Positions 32,005-42,200 of a DNA stretch of 64,000 bases are shown here, piece by piece. The notes beneath the pieces were generated by a model. The model made no database searches. It saw only the letters and a list, made by a program, of their open reading frames with translations, and was not told the origin of the DNA. Where the stretch lies: NCBI RefSeq assembly GCF_003937945.1, contig NZ_RSEC01000053.1, positions 161,034-225,033 on the forward strand, written 5' to 3'. Position numbers and translations under genes: made by a program. Position 1 is the first letter of the stretch. Each line of letters begins with the position of its first letter. The stretch comes from Amycolatopsis eburnea. Lineage in GTDB: Bacteria > Actinomycetota > Actinomycetes > Mycobacteriales > Pseudonocardiaceae.

Positions 32005-33041
32005 CCGATCAGCTCGCGCAGCCGGGAAACCGCCGCCACGCGGGCCTCGCGGCCCGGCAGGAGGGGGTTCACGACCAGCGTCGTCGCGCCCGCCTCCTTG
32101 AAGGCCGCCAGGCGCTCCTTCACGTAGCCCGCCGGGCCGACCAGGGAGATCGCGCGCAGCAGCTCGAGGGGAACGGCCGCCGCGGCTTCTTCCTTCTTGC
32201 CGTCGAGGTAGAGGTCCTGGATCAGCTTCGCCTCGGCCTCGTAGCCGTAGCGGCGCGCGAGGTCGTTGTAGAAGTTCTTGCCGCGCGCGCCCATCCCGCC
32301 GATGTACAGCGCGAGGATCGGGCGCAGGTGGTCGAGCAGCGGCTCGACGTCGTCGCCGATGGCGAGGGCCACCGTCACGTAGGTCTCCAGCTCGCCCAGC
32401 TCCGGAGCGCGCTTCGCCTTGCCCTCGGCCAGCGCCGCGCCCCAGGCGTCGGCCGCCTTCTCCGGGTGGAAGAAGATCGGCTGCCAGCCTTCGGCGATTT
32501 CCGCGGTGAGCGCGACGTTCTTCGGGCCGAGCGAAGCCAGCAGCACCGGGATCCGCTCGCGCACGGGGTGGTTGATCAGCTTCAGCGGCTTCCCGAGCCC
32601 GGTCCCCTGCTCCGGCGGCAGCGGGATCGTGTAGTGCTTGCCCTCGTGCACCACGCGCTCACGGCGCCACACCTGCCGGCACACCTCGACGATTTCGCGG
32701 GTGCGCCCGAGCGGCGCGTCGTACTTCACGCCGTGGAAGCCCTCGATGACCTGCGGACCGGACGCCCCGAGCCCCAGGATGAACCGCCCCTCGGAAACGA
32801 AGTCGAGCCCGGCCGCGGTCATCGCGGTGAGCGTCGGCGTGCGCGTGTAGATCTGGAAGATCCCGGACGCCAGCTGGACGCGTTCGGTCTTGGCCGCGAG
32901 GTACCCGAGCTGGCTGACGGCGTCGAACGAATACGCCTCCGGCACGAAGGCGACGTCGAGCCCCACCTTCTCCAGTTCGACGATGTCCGCGACGCTGTCG
33001 GCGAAGCCTCCGGCGTAGTTGATCGCGGTCCCGATCCGCAT
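32001..33041 (-). CDS. LLM-class F420-dependent oxidoreductase
   Basis: 346 residues from the ATG at 33041, which has GGAGG 6 bases upstream (GTG at 33047 is less likely). Luciferase-like barrel: MRIGTAINYAGGFADSVADIVELEKVGLDVAFVPEAYSFDAVSQLGYLAAKTERVQLASGIFQIYTRTPTLTAMTAAGLDFVSEGRFILGLGASGPQVIEGFHG is the signature first half of the F420-dependent group close to methylene-H4MPT reductase-like and Rv-type oxidoreductases. The substrate is unknown. A TAAGCGCTTGCTCA operator-like sequence precedes the ribosome binding site. Confidence 0.92.
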   Translation of the reverse strand: MRIGTAINYAGGFADSVADIVELEKVGLDVAFVPEAYSFDAVSQLGYLAAKTERVQLASGIFQIYTRTPTLTAMTAAGLDFVSEGRFILGLGASGPQVIEGFHGVKYDAPLGRTREIVEVCRQVWRRERVVHEGKHYTIPLPPEQGTGLGKPLKLINHPVRERIPVLLASLGPKNVALTAEIAEGWQPIFFHPEKAADAWGAALAEGKAKRAPELGELETYVTVALAIGDDVEPLLDHLRPILALYIGGMGARGKNFYNDLARRYGYEAEAKLIQDLYLDGKKEEAAAAVPLELLRAISLVGPAGYVKERLAAFKEAGATTLVVNPLLPGREARVAAVSRLRELIG

Positions 33042-33053
33042 GTCCACCTCCGT

Positions 33054-33067
33054 TGAGCAAGCGCTTA
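33054..33067. promoter_or_regulatory. Operator-like sequence before the LLM gene
   Basis: TGAGCAAGCGCTTA, near-palindromic (TGAGCR/YGCTTA type), 12 bases before the start codon and nearly identical to the element at 12245-12258. Confidence 0.4.
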
Positions 33068-33089
33068 GTCGCCGATCCTACGGGATGCA

Positions 33090-33238
33090 CTCCGACGCGC
33101 AGGTCCGGCTCGGCCGCGGTGGCGAAACCGCCGTCGGCCACGCGTAGGTCGATTCGGCCGGTCCTGCGGTGCTGGGGCCCGGCGAGCAGCAGCTCCGTGC
33201 GGGAGCCGCCGGGTGGTTTCCCGGACCGTTTCGCTCAT
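33090..33238 (-). pseudogene. Frameshifted N-terminal fragment of a maleylpyruvate isomerase-linked protein
   Basis: On the minus strand MSETVRETTRRLPHG runs from ATG 33238; after a one-base shift the next frame reads ELLLAGPQHRRTGRIDLRVADGGFATAAEPDLRV and then similarity is lost. The joined peptide resembles the N terminus of a common actinobacterial protein group. The rest of the gene is missing. The left boundary is approximate. Confidence 0.4.
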
Positions 33239-33340
33239 CGTCGAACTCCTCGTGTAACGCCCGGGCCCTGCCGAGGCACTGAGTCTGCCGTCACCACTTT
33301 CGACGACGCACGCCGAACTCCTCCGAACGAAGGGAAACCC

Positions 33341-34045
33341 ATGCCCAGCTACGACGACCTGCGCGCGCTGTTCATCAACTGCACCCTCAAGCGCTCTCCC
33401 GAGCGCAGCAACACCGAAGGCCTGATCGACGTCAGCCGCGGGATCATGGAGAAGAACGGCGTCCAGGTCGAACTGATCCGCGCGATCGACCACGACATCG
33501 CGATCGGCGTGTGGCCGGACATGACCGAGCACGGCTGGGAGACCGACGCCTGGCCCGGCATCTACGAGAAGGTGATGGCCGCCGACATCCTGGTCGTCGC
33601 GGGCCCGATTTGGCTGGGGGACAACAGTTCCGTCACCAAGCAGGTCATCGAACGGCTCTACGCGTGCTCGCACCTGCTCAACGACGCCGGGCAATACGCG
33701 TACTACGGCCGGGTCGGCGGCTGCCTGATCACCGGCAACGAAGACGGCGTCAAGCACTGCGCCATGAACGTCCTCTACAGCCTCCAGCACCTCGGCTACA
33801 CCATCCCGCCCCAGGCCGACGCCGGCTGGATCGGCGAAGCCGGCCCCGGACCGTCCTACCTCGACCCCGGCTCGGGCGGCCCGGAGAACGACTTCACCAA
33901 CCGCAACACCACGTTCATGACGTGGAACCTGCTGCACCTGGCCCGCATGCTCAAGGACGCGGGCGGTATCCCGGTGCACGGCAACCAGCGCGGCGAATGG
34001 GACGCCGGCTGCCGCTTCGACTTCACCAACCCCGAGTACCGCTGA
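33341..34045 (+). CDS. Flavodoxin-family NAD(P)H oxidoreductase, KefF-like
   Basis: 234 residues from ATG 33341; the upstream open frame covers the decayed fragment and is not coding. Flavodoxin-like fold: LRALFINCTLKRSPERSNTEGLI is the FMN phosphate loop, ILVVAGPIWLGDNSSVTKQVIERL the second flavin loop, and GRVGGCLITGNEDGVKHCAMNVLYSLQHLGY the third. It is 3 bases upstream of a CPA2 antiporter, the same partnership as KefF-KefC, where the flavoprotein activates K+/H+ exchange in response to electrophiles. A regulatory subunit role is inferred from context. Confidence 0.9.
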   Translation: MPSYDDLRALFINCTLKRSPERSNTEGLIDVSRGIMEKNGVQVELIRAIDHDIAIGVWPDMTEHGWETDAWPGIYEKVMAADILVVAGPIWLGDNSSVTKQVIERLYACSHLLNDAGQYAYYGRVGGCLITGNEDGVKHCAMNVLYSLQHLGYTIPPQADAGWIGEAGPGPSYLDPGSGGPENDFTNRNTTFMTWNLLHLARMLKDAGGIPVHGNQRGEWDAGCRFDFTNPEYR

Positions 34046-34048
34046 GCC

Positions 34049-35239
34049 ATGCCCGGCGTCGAGTTCGTCAACCTGTTCGCGGTGACGGCCATCGCGCTGG
34101 TCGCCCCGTTGCTGCTGGCACTCGTCCCCAAGCTGCGGGTACCCGCGGTGGTGCTGGAGATCGTGCTCGGGATCGTCGCCGGGCCGTCCGGGCTGGGCTG
34201 GGTCCACGCCGACGTGCCGGTGCGGATCGCCGCTCTGCTCGGCCTGGCGTTCCTGCTTTTCCTGGCCGGGCTGGAGATCGACGTGCACCGGCTGCGCGGG
34301 CGGGCGCTGCGGCCGGCCGTGCTCGGCTACGGCGTCACGCTCGCCCTCGGCTTGGCCGCCGGAGCCGGGTTCGGCGCGGCGGGCTGGGTGCACAGCCCGC
34401 TGCTGATCGCCGTGGCGCTGTCGGCGACGTCGCTCGGCCTGGTCGTGCCGGTGCTCAAGGACGCCGGCCAGGCCGAAAGCGGGCTCGGGCAGGCGGTCAT
34501 CGCCGCCTCCTCGGTGGCCGACTTCGCCGCGGTGGTGCTGCTGTCGCTGCTGTTCTCGGCATCCGGGGGCAGCACCGGCGGCCGCGTGGTGCTGCTCGCG
34601 GCGTTCGCCCTGCTGGTCGCCGTGACGGCGGCCGTGGTGTCGCTGGCCGGGAAGTCACGGCGGCTCGGCGCGACGCTGACTGCGCTGCAGGACACCACCG
34701 CCGAGATCCGGGTCCGCGCGGCCGTGGTGCTGCTGGTCGCGTTCGTCGCGCTCGCCGAGGCGTTCGGGCTTGAGAGCATCCTCGGCGCGTTCCTCGCCGG
34801 CGCCGTGGCCGGCCTGCTCGACCGCGACGCGGCGTCGCACCCGCGGTTCCGGGTCAAGCTGGACGCCATCGGCTACGGCTTCCTCATCCCGGTCTTCTTC
34901 GTCACCAGCGGCCTGCGGCTGGACCTCGGTGGGTTGCTCGCCAACCCCGCGGCGCTGGCGCGAGTTCCCCTCTTCCTCGCGGCACTGCTGATCGCCCGCG
35001 GCGTCCCGGCGCTGCTGTACGCGCGGGAGTTCGGCCGGCGCCCGGCGGTCGCGGCGGCGCTGCTGCAGGCGACGTCGTTGCCGTTCCTGGTCACCGCCGC
35101 ACAACTCGGCGTGCTGACCGGGCTGATGTCGCCGGTGACCGCCGCCGGGCTCGTGTGCGCCGGCCTGCTGTCGGTGCTCGTCTTCCCCGCGGGCGCGCTG
35201 TCGCTGCTGCGGAAACGGGAGAAGGCAGCCGTAAGATGA
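34049..35239 (+). CDS. CPA2-family cation:proton antiporter, Kef-like without RCK domain
   Basis: 396 residues, about 11-12 hydrophobic segments. VPAVVLEIVLGIVAGPSGLGW is the signature N-terminal re-entrant region, LALSATSLGLVVPVLKDAG-type and VIAASSVADFAAVVLLSLLFS segments hold the ion-binding Asp of CPA2 exchangers (SVADFAA), and LESILGAFLAGAVAGLL completes the core. The C terminus stops after the last membrane segment, so the nucleotide-sensing RCK domain of KefB/KefC is missing. Translationally linked to the KefF-like flavoprotein. Confidence 0.9.
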   Translation: MPGVEFVNLFAVTAIALVAPLLLALVPKLRVPAVVLEIVLGIVAGPSGLGWVHADVPVRIAALLGLAFLLFLAGLEIDVHRLRGRALRPAVLGYGVTLALGLAAGAGFGAAGWVHSPLLIAVALSATSLGLVVPVLKDAGQAESGLGQAVIAASSVADFAAVVLLSLLFSASGGSTGGRVVLLAAFALLVAVTAAVVSLAGKSRRLGATLTALQDTTAEIRVRAAVVLLVAFVALAEAFGLESILGAFLAGAVAGLLDRDAASHPRFRVKLDAIGYGFLIPVFFVTSGLRLDLGGLLANPAALARVPLFLAALLIARGVPALLYAREFGRRPAVAAALLQATSLPFLVTAAQLGVLTGLMSPVTAAGLVCAGLLSVLVFPAGALSLLRKREKAAVR

Positions 35240-35280
35240 CGGTCACCCTTCTTCCTGCCTGCCGCGGATATATTCGCCTG

Positions 35281-35922
35281 GTGACGACCCTGCCGCCGGA
35301 CGACGAGCTGGTCGCCGCGCTCCGCCGGGGCGACGCCGCGGCGTTCGCGGCGGTGCTCGACGCGTGGTCGGCACCGATGCTGCGGCTGGCTCGCTCGTTC
35401 GTGTCCACCCACGCCACCGCCGAAGAGGTCGTGCAGGACACCTGGCTCGCCGTGCTCAAGGGCATCCACGGCTTCGAAGGCCGGTCGGCGTTCAAGACCT
35501 GGGTCTACCGGATCCTCGTCAACACGGCCAAGAAACGGGGCCTGGCCGAACGCCGGAGCGTGCCCTGGACCAGTCTGCTGTCCCAGGACGAGGACCACGG
35601 CCCGACCGTCGACCCCGCCCGCTTCCAGGACGCCGACGGCGCCTACCCCGGCCACTGGCGCGAAGCCCCGGCCGCGTGGACGTCGCCCGAGGACACCGCG
35701 CTCAACCTCGAGGTCCGCCGGGTGATCACCACCGTGCTCGACGAACTCCCCGCACGGCAACGCGCGGTACTGAGCCTGCGCGACGTCGGCGACCACACCG
35801 CCGAGGAAGTCTGTGCCATGCTGCAGATCTCCGCGGCCAACCAGCGCGTGCTGCTGCACCGCGCCCGCGCCGCCGTCCGGGAGCGGCTGGCGGAGTACCT
35901 GGGGACGGGGGCGAAGACGTGA
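35281..35922 (+). CDS. ECF RNA polymerase sigma factor
   Basis: 213 residues. GTG 35281 matches exactly the transcript start predicted by TATATT (35269-35274), so it is a leaderless gene; an in-frame ATG at 35236 is rejected. Region 2: WSAPMLRLARSFVSTHATAEEVVQDTWLAVLKGIHGFEGRSAFKTWVYRILVNTAKKRG. Region 4: LDELPARQRAVLSLRDVGDHTAEEVCAMLQISAANQRVLLHRARAAVRERL. The linker between the regions is long. It overlaps the downstream zinc-finger anti-sigma gene (GTGA). Confidence 0.93.
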   Translation: MTTLPPDDELVAALRRGDAAAFAAVLDAWSAPMLRLARSFVSTHATAEEVVQDTWLAVLKGIHGFEGRSAFKTWVYRILVNTAKKRGLAERRSVPWTSLLSQDEDHGPTVDPARFQDADGAYPGHWREAPAAWTSPEDTALNLEVRRVITTVLDELPARQRAVLSLRDVGDHTAEEVCAMLQISAANQRVLLHRARAAVRERLAEYLGTGAKT

Positions 35923-36149
35923 ACTGCGACGAATTCGTCGAACTCGTCACCGCGTTCCTCGACGACGCCCTCGACCCCGGCACCGAGGCACGCTTCGTCG
36001 AGCACCTCGCCCTCTGTGAAGGCTGCGAGCGCTACCTCGACCAGTTCCGCGTCACCATCGGCGAACTCGGCCGCCTGCCACCGGAAACCCTCTCCCGGGA
36101 AACCCGCGACGCCCTCCTCGGTGCCTTCCGCGACTGGCACCGCGCGTGA
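35919..36149 (+). CDS. Zinc-finger anti-sigma factor (zf-HC2), soluble
   Basis: 76 residues from GTG 35919. NCDEFVELVTAFLDDALDPGTEARFVEHLALCEGCERYLDQFRVTIGELG is a complete anti-sigma zinc domain with the HLALCEGC zinc ligands. No membrane segment, so it is a cytoplasmic ZAS-type partner. The overlap with the ECF gene and co-direction make it the cognate anti-sigma factor. Release may be redox- or zinc-linked, as in RsrA-like proteins. Confidence 0.9.
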   Translation: MNCDEFVELVTAFLDDALDPGTEARFVEHLALCEGCERYLDQFRVTIGELGRLPPETLSRETRDALLGAFRDWHRA

Positions 36150-36976
36150 TTCACGAGTGGACGGTACGGGCGGCGGTCCTCGCCGACCTGGCGGGGATCG
36201 CCCGGGTGGCGGAGCTGAGCGGGCTGGGCCGCCACGAAACCGGCGCCGATCCGGACTACGTCCGTCACCTGCTGGCGCACGGACGGCTCGCCGTGGCCGA
36301 AGCCGCGACCGGAGAGGTGCTCGGGTACGCCGCGACGATGACGATCGGCGACCGCACCATGCTGACGGACGCCTTCGTCGTGCCCGGCGCGCAGGGCAAG
36401 GGAGCAGGCGGCGCACTCCTGGACGAGGTTCTCGTGCCGGGAGCGCCCCGGATGACGTTCAGCTCCCAGGACCCCCGGGCCATCGCCGCCTACAGCCGCC
36501 GCGGCCTCTCGGCTACCTGGCCGCTGCTCTACCTCCGCGGCAACCCCGGAACGCTCGCGGCACCGGCCGGCTGGTTCGCCGAGGCAACCACCCCCGCACG
36601 AGCGGCGCACGCCGCACGGCGGATCACCGGCACCGATCGCACCGCCGACTACGAGTACTGGAGCAACCGCCCCGACGGCGGCGCCTTCGTGCTGCGCGCC
36701 GCGGATGACGTCGTCGCAGCGGGGTGTCTCGGCGGTGGCGGCGACCAGTACGGGTTGACGCATCTGCGCTGCGCACCTGAAGGGGACGCCGGCGACGCCG
36801 TGGTCGCAGCCGTGGCGTCCCTGCGGAGCCCCGCGCTGGTGTGCCTGCCCGCCACGCACCCCGCCGTCACGCGCCTGCTCGGGGCGGGTTTCGTGATCAC
36901 CGACTTCGACCTGTTCATGAGCACCGATCCCGCCGGTGCTCCTGACCACGGGGTGTTTTCGCCGGGTCTCTACTGA
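36146..36976 (+). CDS. GNAT-family N-acetyltransferase
   Basis: 276 residues, GTG 36146 overlapping the previous stop. The first 140 residues form a GNAT domain: VRAAVLADLAGIARVAELSG, MTIGDRTMLTDAFVVPGAQGKGAGGALLDEVL (the QGKGAGG acetyl-CoA pyrophosphate loop), and AIAAYSRRGLSATWPLLYLRG. The remaining half looks like a second, degenerate GNAT repeat (GGAFVLRAADDVVAAGCLGG... VTRLLGAGFVITDFDLFM). The third gene of the sigma/anti-sigma operon; its link to the stress response is unknown. Confidence 0.88.
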   Translation: MIHEWTVRAAVLADLAGIARVAELSGLGRHETGADPDYVRHLLAHGRLAVAEAATGEVLGYAATMTIGDRTMLTDAFVVPGAQGKGAGGALLDEVLVPGAPRMTFSSQDPRAIAAYSRRGLSATWPLLYLRGNPGTLAAPAGWFAEATTPARAAHAARRITGTDRTADYEYWSNRPDGGAFVLRAADDVVAAGCLGGGGDQYGLTHLRCAPEGDAGDAVVAAVASLRSPALVCLPATHPAVTRLLGAGFVITDFDLFMSTDPAGAPDHGVFSPGLY

Positions 36977-37027
36977 GGTCGTCGCCACCGACCGCTTCCC
37001 GCTCCGGATCACACCCCGGGCACCTCC

Positions 37028-37957
37028 TCAGCGGCCCGACAGGGTGCGGACCACCAGCTCCGCCGACGCGCCCGCGCCCAGGGTCGTGCCCGCGTAGCGG
37101 ACGTCCGCCGCGAGCGTGGTCGTCGGTTCGTCGCGGACCGTCAGCCAGACCGTGACCATCAGGAGCCAGCGGACGATCAGGTAGCCGAACAGCAGGAGGC
37201 CGACCAGGGTGCCGAAGGCCGCGACCGCCGGGGACCGGCCGAGCAGGTGCAGGTACAGGCCGCCGGCCTGCTGGATCGCGCCGAGGCCGACCGCGGCGGC
37301 GCCCGCTGGGCGGAGGGTCGAGCGCAGGGGCAGCGGGCGGCGGGGCAGGCGGGCCAGGCACCAGGCGATGACCAGCCAGTTCGCCGCCAGGCCGAGCAGC
37401 AGCGAGCCCGCGACCAGCACGAAGTGCGCGAACCCGCCGTCCAGGCCGGTCAGGCGGAGCAGGCCCGCGCCGGCCGCGCCGGTCAGGGAGGCCAGGCCGA
37501 AGGAGACCGCCATCGCCAGCCCGACGCCGATGAGCACCAGGACGTCGGTGACGATGCCGCGCAGCAGGGGGCGCGGGGTGCGTTCCTGGCCGAGCATCGC
37601 GGTGACGGCGTCGCGGACGTTGCTGATCCAGCTCCAGCCCGAGTAGGCGGCGACGGCGAGCGCGAGCAGCCCGATCCGGCCGCGCTCGCCGACCACGGTG
37701 TGCACGACGCTCGTGGCCTGGCCGGCGAGTTCCGGCGGCAGCGAGCTGCCGATGACGCGGTCGAGCTCGGCGGCCAGGAGGCGGTCACCGGCCAGCACGA
37801 AGCCGGTCACCGAGACCGCGACCATGATCAGCGGGACGAGCGCGAGCAGGCTGAAGAACGTCACGGCGGCGGCGTAGTGGTCGCCGTCGCGCTCCCGGTA
37901 CCGGGCCAGCGTCGCCCCGGCTCGCCGGAATCCCCTCTTCACCGCTCCTCGCACCAC
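37028..37957 (-). CDS. YihY/BrkB-family membrane protein
   Basis: 309 residues, six transmembrane segments. DGDHYAAAVTFFSLLALVPLIMVAVSVTGFVLAG is the family's first-helix signature, followed by IGLLALAVAAYSGWSWISNVRDAVTAM and further hydrophobic spans up to LIVRWLLMVTVWLTV. Members were once called tRNA-processing or BrkB, but the real function is uncertain (envelope or transport role suggested). GTG 37957 as start. Stand-alone gene. Confidence 0.92.
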   Translation of the reverse strand: MVRGAVKRGFRRAGATLARYRERDGDHYAAAVTFFSLLALVPLIMVAVSVTGFVLAGDRLLAAELDRVIGSSLPPELAGQATSVVHTVVGERGRIGLLALAVAAYSGWSWISNVRDAVTAMLGQERTPRPLLRGIVTDVLVLIGVGLAMAVSFGLASLTGAAGAGLLRLTGLDGGFAHFVLVAGSLLLGLAANWLVIAWCLARLPRRPLPLRSTLRPAGAAAVGLGAIQQAGGLYLHLLGRSPAVAAFGTLVGLLLFGYLIVRWLLMVTVWLTVRDEPTTTLAADVRYAGTTLGAGASAELVVRTLSGR

Positions 37958-38016
37958 CGGCCGACCCTCTCATCCGCACGCGTCCTCCGCAGTCCGGACC
38001 CGGCGGGAGCCACACG

Positions 38017-39218
<1,202 letters not shown>

Positions 39219-39222
<4 letters not shown>

Positions 39223-42200
39223 GAGCGCTCCCCCGCCCGGGTGGCCACCCAGTCCGCCACCACCGTGGCCAGGACCGGCAGGGGCAGCGTGCCGCTGCCC
39301 AGCACGGTGTCGTGGAACTCGCGGATGTCGAACCGGTCCCCGAGCGCCTCCTCCGCCTCGGCACGCAGGCGCTCGATTTCCAGGCGGCCCACCATGTAGC
39401 TGAGGGCCTGGCCGGGGTGGCCGGCGTAGCGGTCGATCTCCGCCTCGATCTCGATCTGTGCCATCGGGGTGTTTTCCCGCAGGAAGTCCACCGCGCGCTG
39501 CCGGCTCCAGCCCAGCGCGTGCAGCCCGGTGTCGACCACCAGCCTCGCGGCGCGCATCGAATCCTGGGTCAGCAGCCCGAACCGCGAGACGTCGTCGGAG
39601 TACAGGCCCATCTCGTCGGCCAGCCGCTCGGCGTAGAGCCCCCAGCCTTCGACGTAGGCGTTGAACATGCAGACCCGGCGCAGCAGCGGCACCCCCGTCA
39701 GCTGCTGCGCGAGCGTCAGCTGGAAGTGGTGCCCCGGCACGGCTTCGTGGAACGCGACCGACTCGCTCAGCGTCCGCTGCCGCTGGTCCGCCTCGGTCGT
39801 GTTGGCGTAGTACGTGCCCGGCCGCGAACCGTCCAGCGACGGGTCGATGTAGTACGCGATCGAGCCGCTTTCGGCCTCGGCCGGTGGCACCGGCGCGACC
39901 TGGCAACGCTGCTCCGGGACGCGCAGGAACCACTGCGGCGCCACGGCTTCGGCACGGGCGATCGTCCGGCGGGCCGACTCCAGCAGCTCCTCCCCGTCCC
40001 GCCAGCGCAACGCCGGGTCGGTGCGGATCCGCTCGAAGATCTCGGCGAGCTCGGTGGTGCCGAACACCTTCGCGCCCAGCTCCCGGTACTCCCCCGCGAG
40101 CCGCTCGATGATCGCCAGCCCGGTGTCGTGCAGCTCCTGGGCCGTGCGCTCGGTCGTCGTCTCGGCGCGGATCAGGGCCGCATACCGCTCCGCACCGCCC
40201 GGCAGGTCGCCCAGGCCCGGGGACGTCTCCGGGCGCGCGACCGGGACGACCTCGCCGGCCAGGAAGTCGCGGTACCGCTCGTAGGCGGGCCGGACCACTT
40301 CGGCGAGCAGCCGGTCGCGCTCCGCCTCGAGCCCGTGGACCGGGACCTTCAGCGGGTCTTCGTCCGGGGCGCCGAGGTAGCGCTCGACGTAGCCGATGCC
40401 GATGCGCGCCAGGAACTCCGGCGGCACGAGGCCCTCGGCCAGCGCCGCGCGCTGCCGCTCGATCAGCTGGTCCAGGTACGTGCCGATGGCCGCGAGCCGG
40501 CTCAGGTAGCCGCGGGCCTTGGGCTCGTCGTCGAGCACCGTCTGCGGCAGCTCCACCAGCAGCATCAGCGCCGGGGCGGCCAGGCCGTCGCTCACCGCGA
40601 GGTCCGCCCGGCCCGAGTCGAGCAGGTCGATCTCGGTGCGCGCCTGCCAGATCACCACGTCCCGGGTGACGCGCTCGGCCGGGGCCAGCGTCGTCGCGTC
40701 GAGCGCTTCGGCCCGCGCGACGAGCCCGGCGAGCCCGGCGCGGTACCGCTCGGCCGCCTCGGCGGTCTGGTCGGCGAGCTTGTCGTGCGCGCCGGGCAGG
40801 CCGTAGAGCGACGGGATCAGCGGCTGCGCCTCGAACATCAGCTCCAGGCACTCGTCGGCGAGCCGGTCGGGCGTGTCGCCGTGCCCGGCCACCCACTCGG
40901 CGACGACGCCGGCCAGCACCGGCAGCGGGAGCGTCCCGCTGCCGAGCACGACGTCGTGGAACTCGCGGATGTCGAAGCGGTCGCCCAGCGCCGCTTCGGC
41001 TTCGGCCCGCAGCCGCTGGATCTCCAGGCGCCCCACCATGTAGCCCAGTGCCTGGCCCGGGTTGGCGGCGTACCGGTCGATCTCCGCTTCGATCTCCAGG
41101 CGCGCCATCGGCGTGTGCTCGACCAGGTAGTCGACCGCCTGCTGCCGGCTCCAGCCCAGCGCGTGCAGGCCGGTGTCGACCACCAGCCGGCCGGCGCGCA
41201 TCGAGTCCTGGGTCAGCATGCCCAGCCGCGAGACGTCGTCGGAGTACAGCCCCATCTCGTCGGCCAGCCGCTCGGCGTAGAGGCCCCAGCCCTCGGCGTA
41301 CGCGTTCACGTGCGCGATCCGGCGCAGCAACGGCAGATCCGTGAGGCCCTGGGCGAGGCACAGCTGGAAGTGGTGCCCCGGCACGGCTTCGTGGAACGCC
41401 ACGGCCTCGCTGGTGAACCGCGGCCGTTTCTCGGCCTCGTGGGTGTTCGCGTAGTAGACACCCGGGCGCGTCCCGTCGAGCGACGGCTGGAGGTAGTACG
41501 CGATCGTGCCGCTGGCCGCCTCCGCCTCGGGCACCGGCGCCACCCCGCACTGCTGCTCGGGGACCCGCGAGAACCATTGCGGGGCAACGGCTTCCGCACG
41601 CGTGATGGCGGCGCGGGCCCCCGCCAGCAGCTCCTCGCCGTCCCGCCAGCGCAGCGCCGGGTCGGTGCGGATCCGGTCGAAGATCTCGGCGAGTTCGGTG
41701 GTGCCGAAGATCTTCGCGCCCAGCTCGCGGTACTCCCCCGCCAGCTTCTCGATCAGCGCCAGCCCCGTCTCGTGCAGGTCCTGCGCGGAGCGGTCGGTGG
41801 TCGTTTCGACGCGGATCAGCGCCGCGTACCGCTCCGGGCCGCCCGGCAGGTCGCCGATGCCCGGCGACGTCTCCGGCCGCGCGACCGGCGCAACTTCGTC
41901 CGCCAGGAACGCGCGGTACCGCTCGTAAGCCGGGTGGACGACCTCGGCGAGCAGCCGGTCGCGCTCGGCCTCGAAGCCTTCGAGCGCGTACGCCGGTGTC
42001 ACCCGCAACGGGTCGCTCTCCGGCGCGGCGAGGTAGCGCTCGACGTAGCCGATGCCGATGCGCACCAGGAACTCCGGCGGCACCAGCCCCTCGGCCAGCG
42101 CGGCGCGCTGCCGGGTGATCAGGGCGTCGAGGTAGCCGCCGACGCCGGCGAGCCGGCTCAGGTAACCGCGGACCTTCACCTCGTCGTCCAGCACCGTCTG

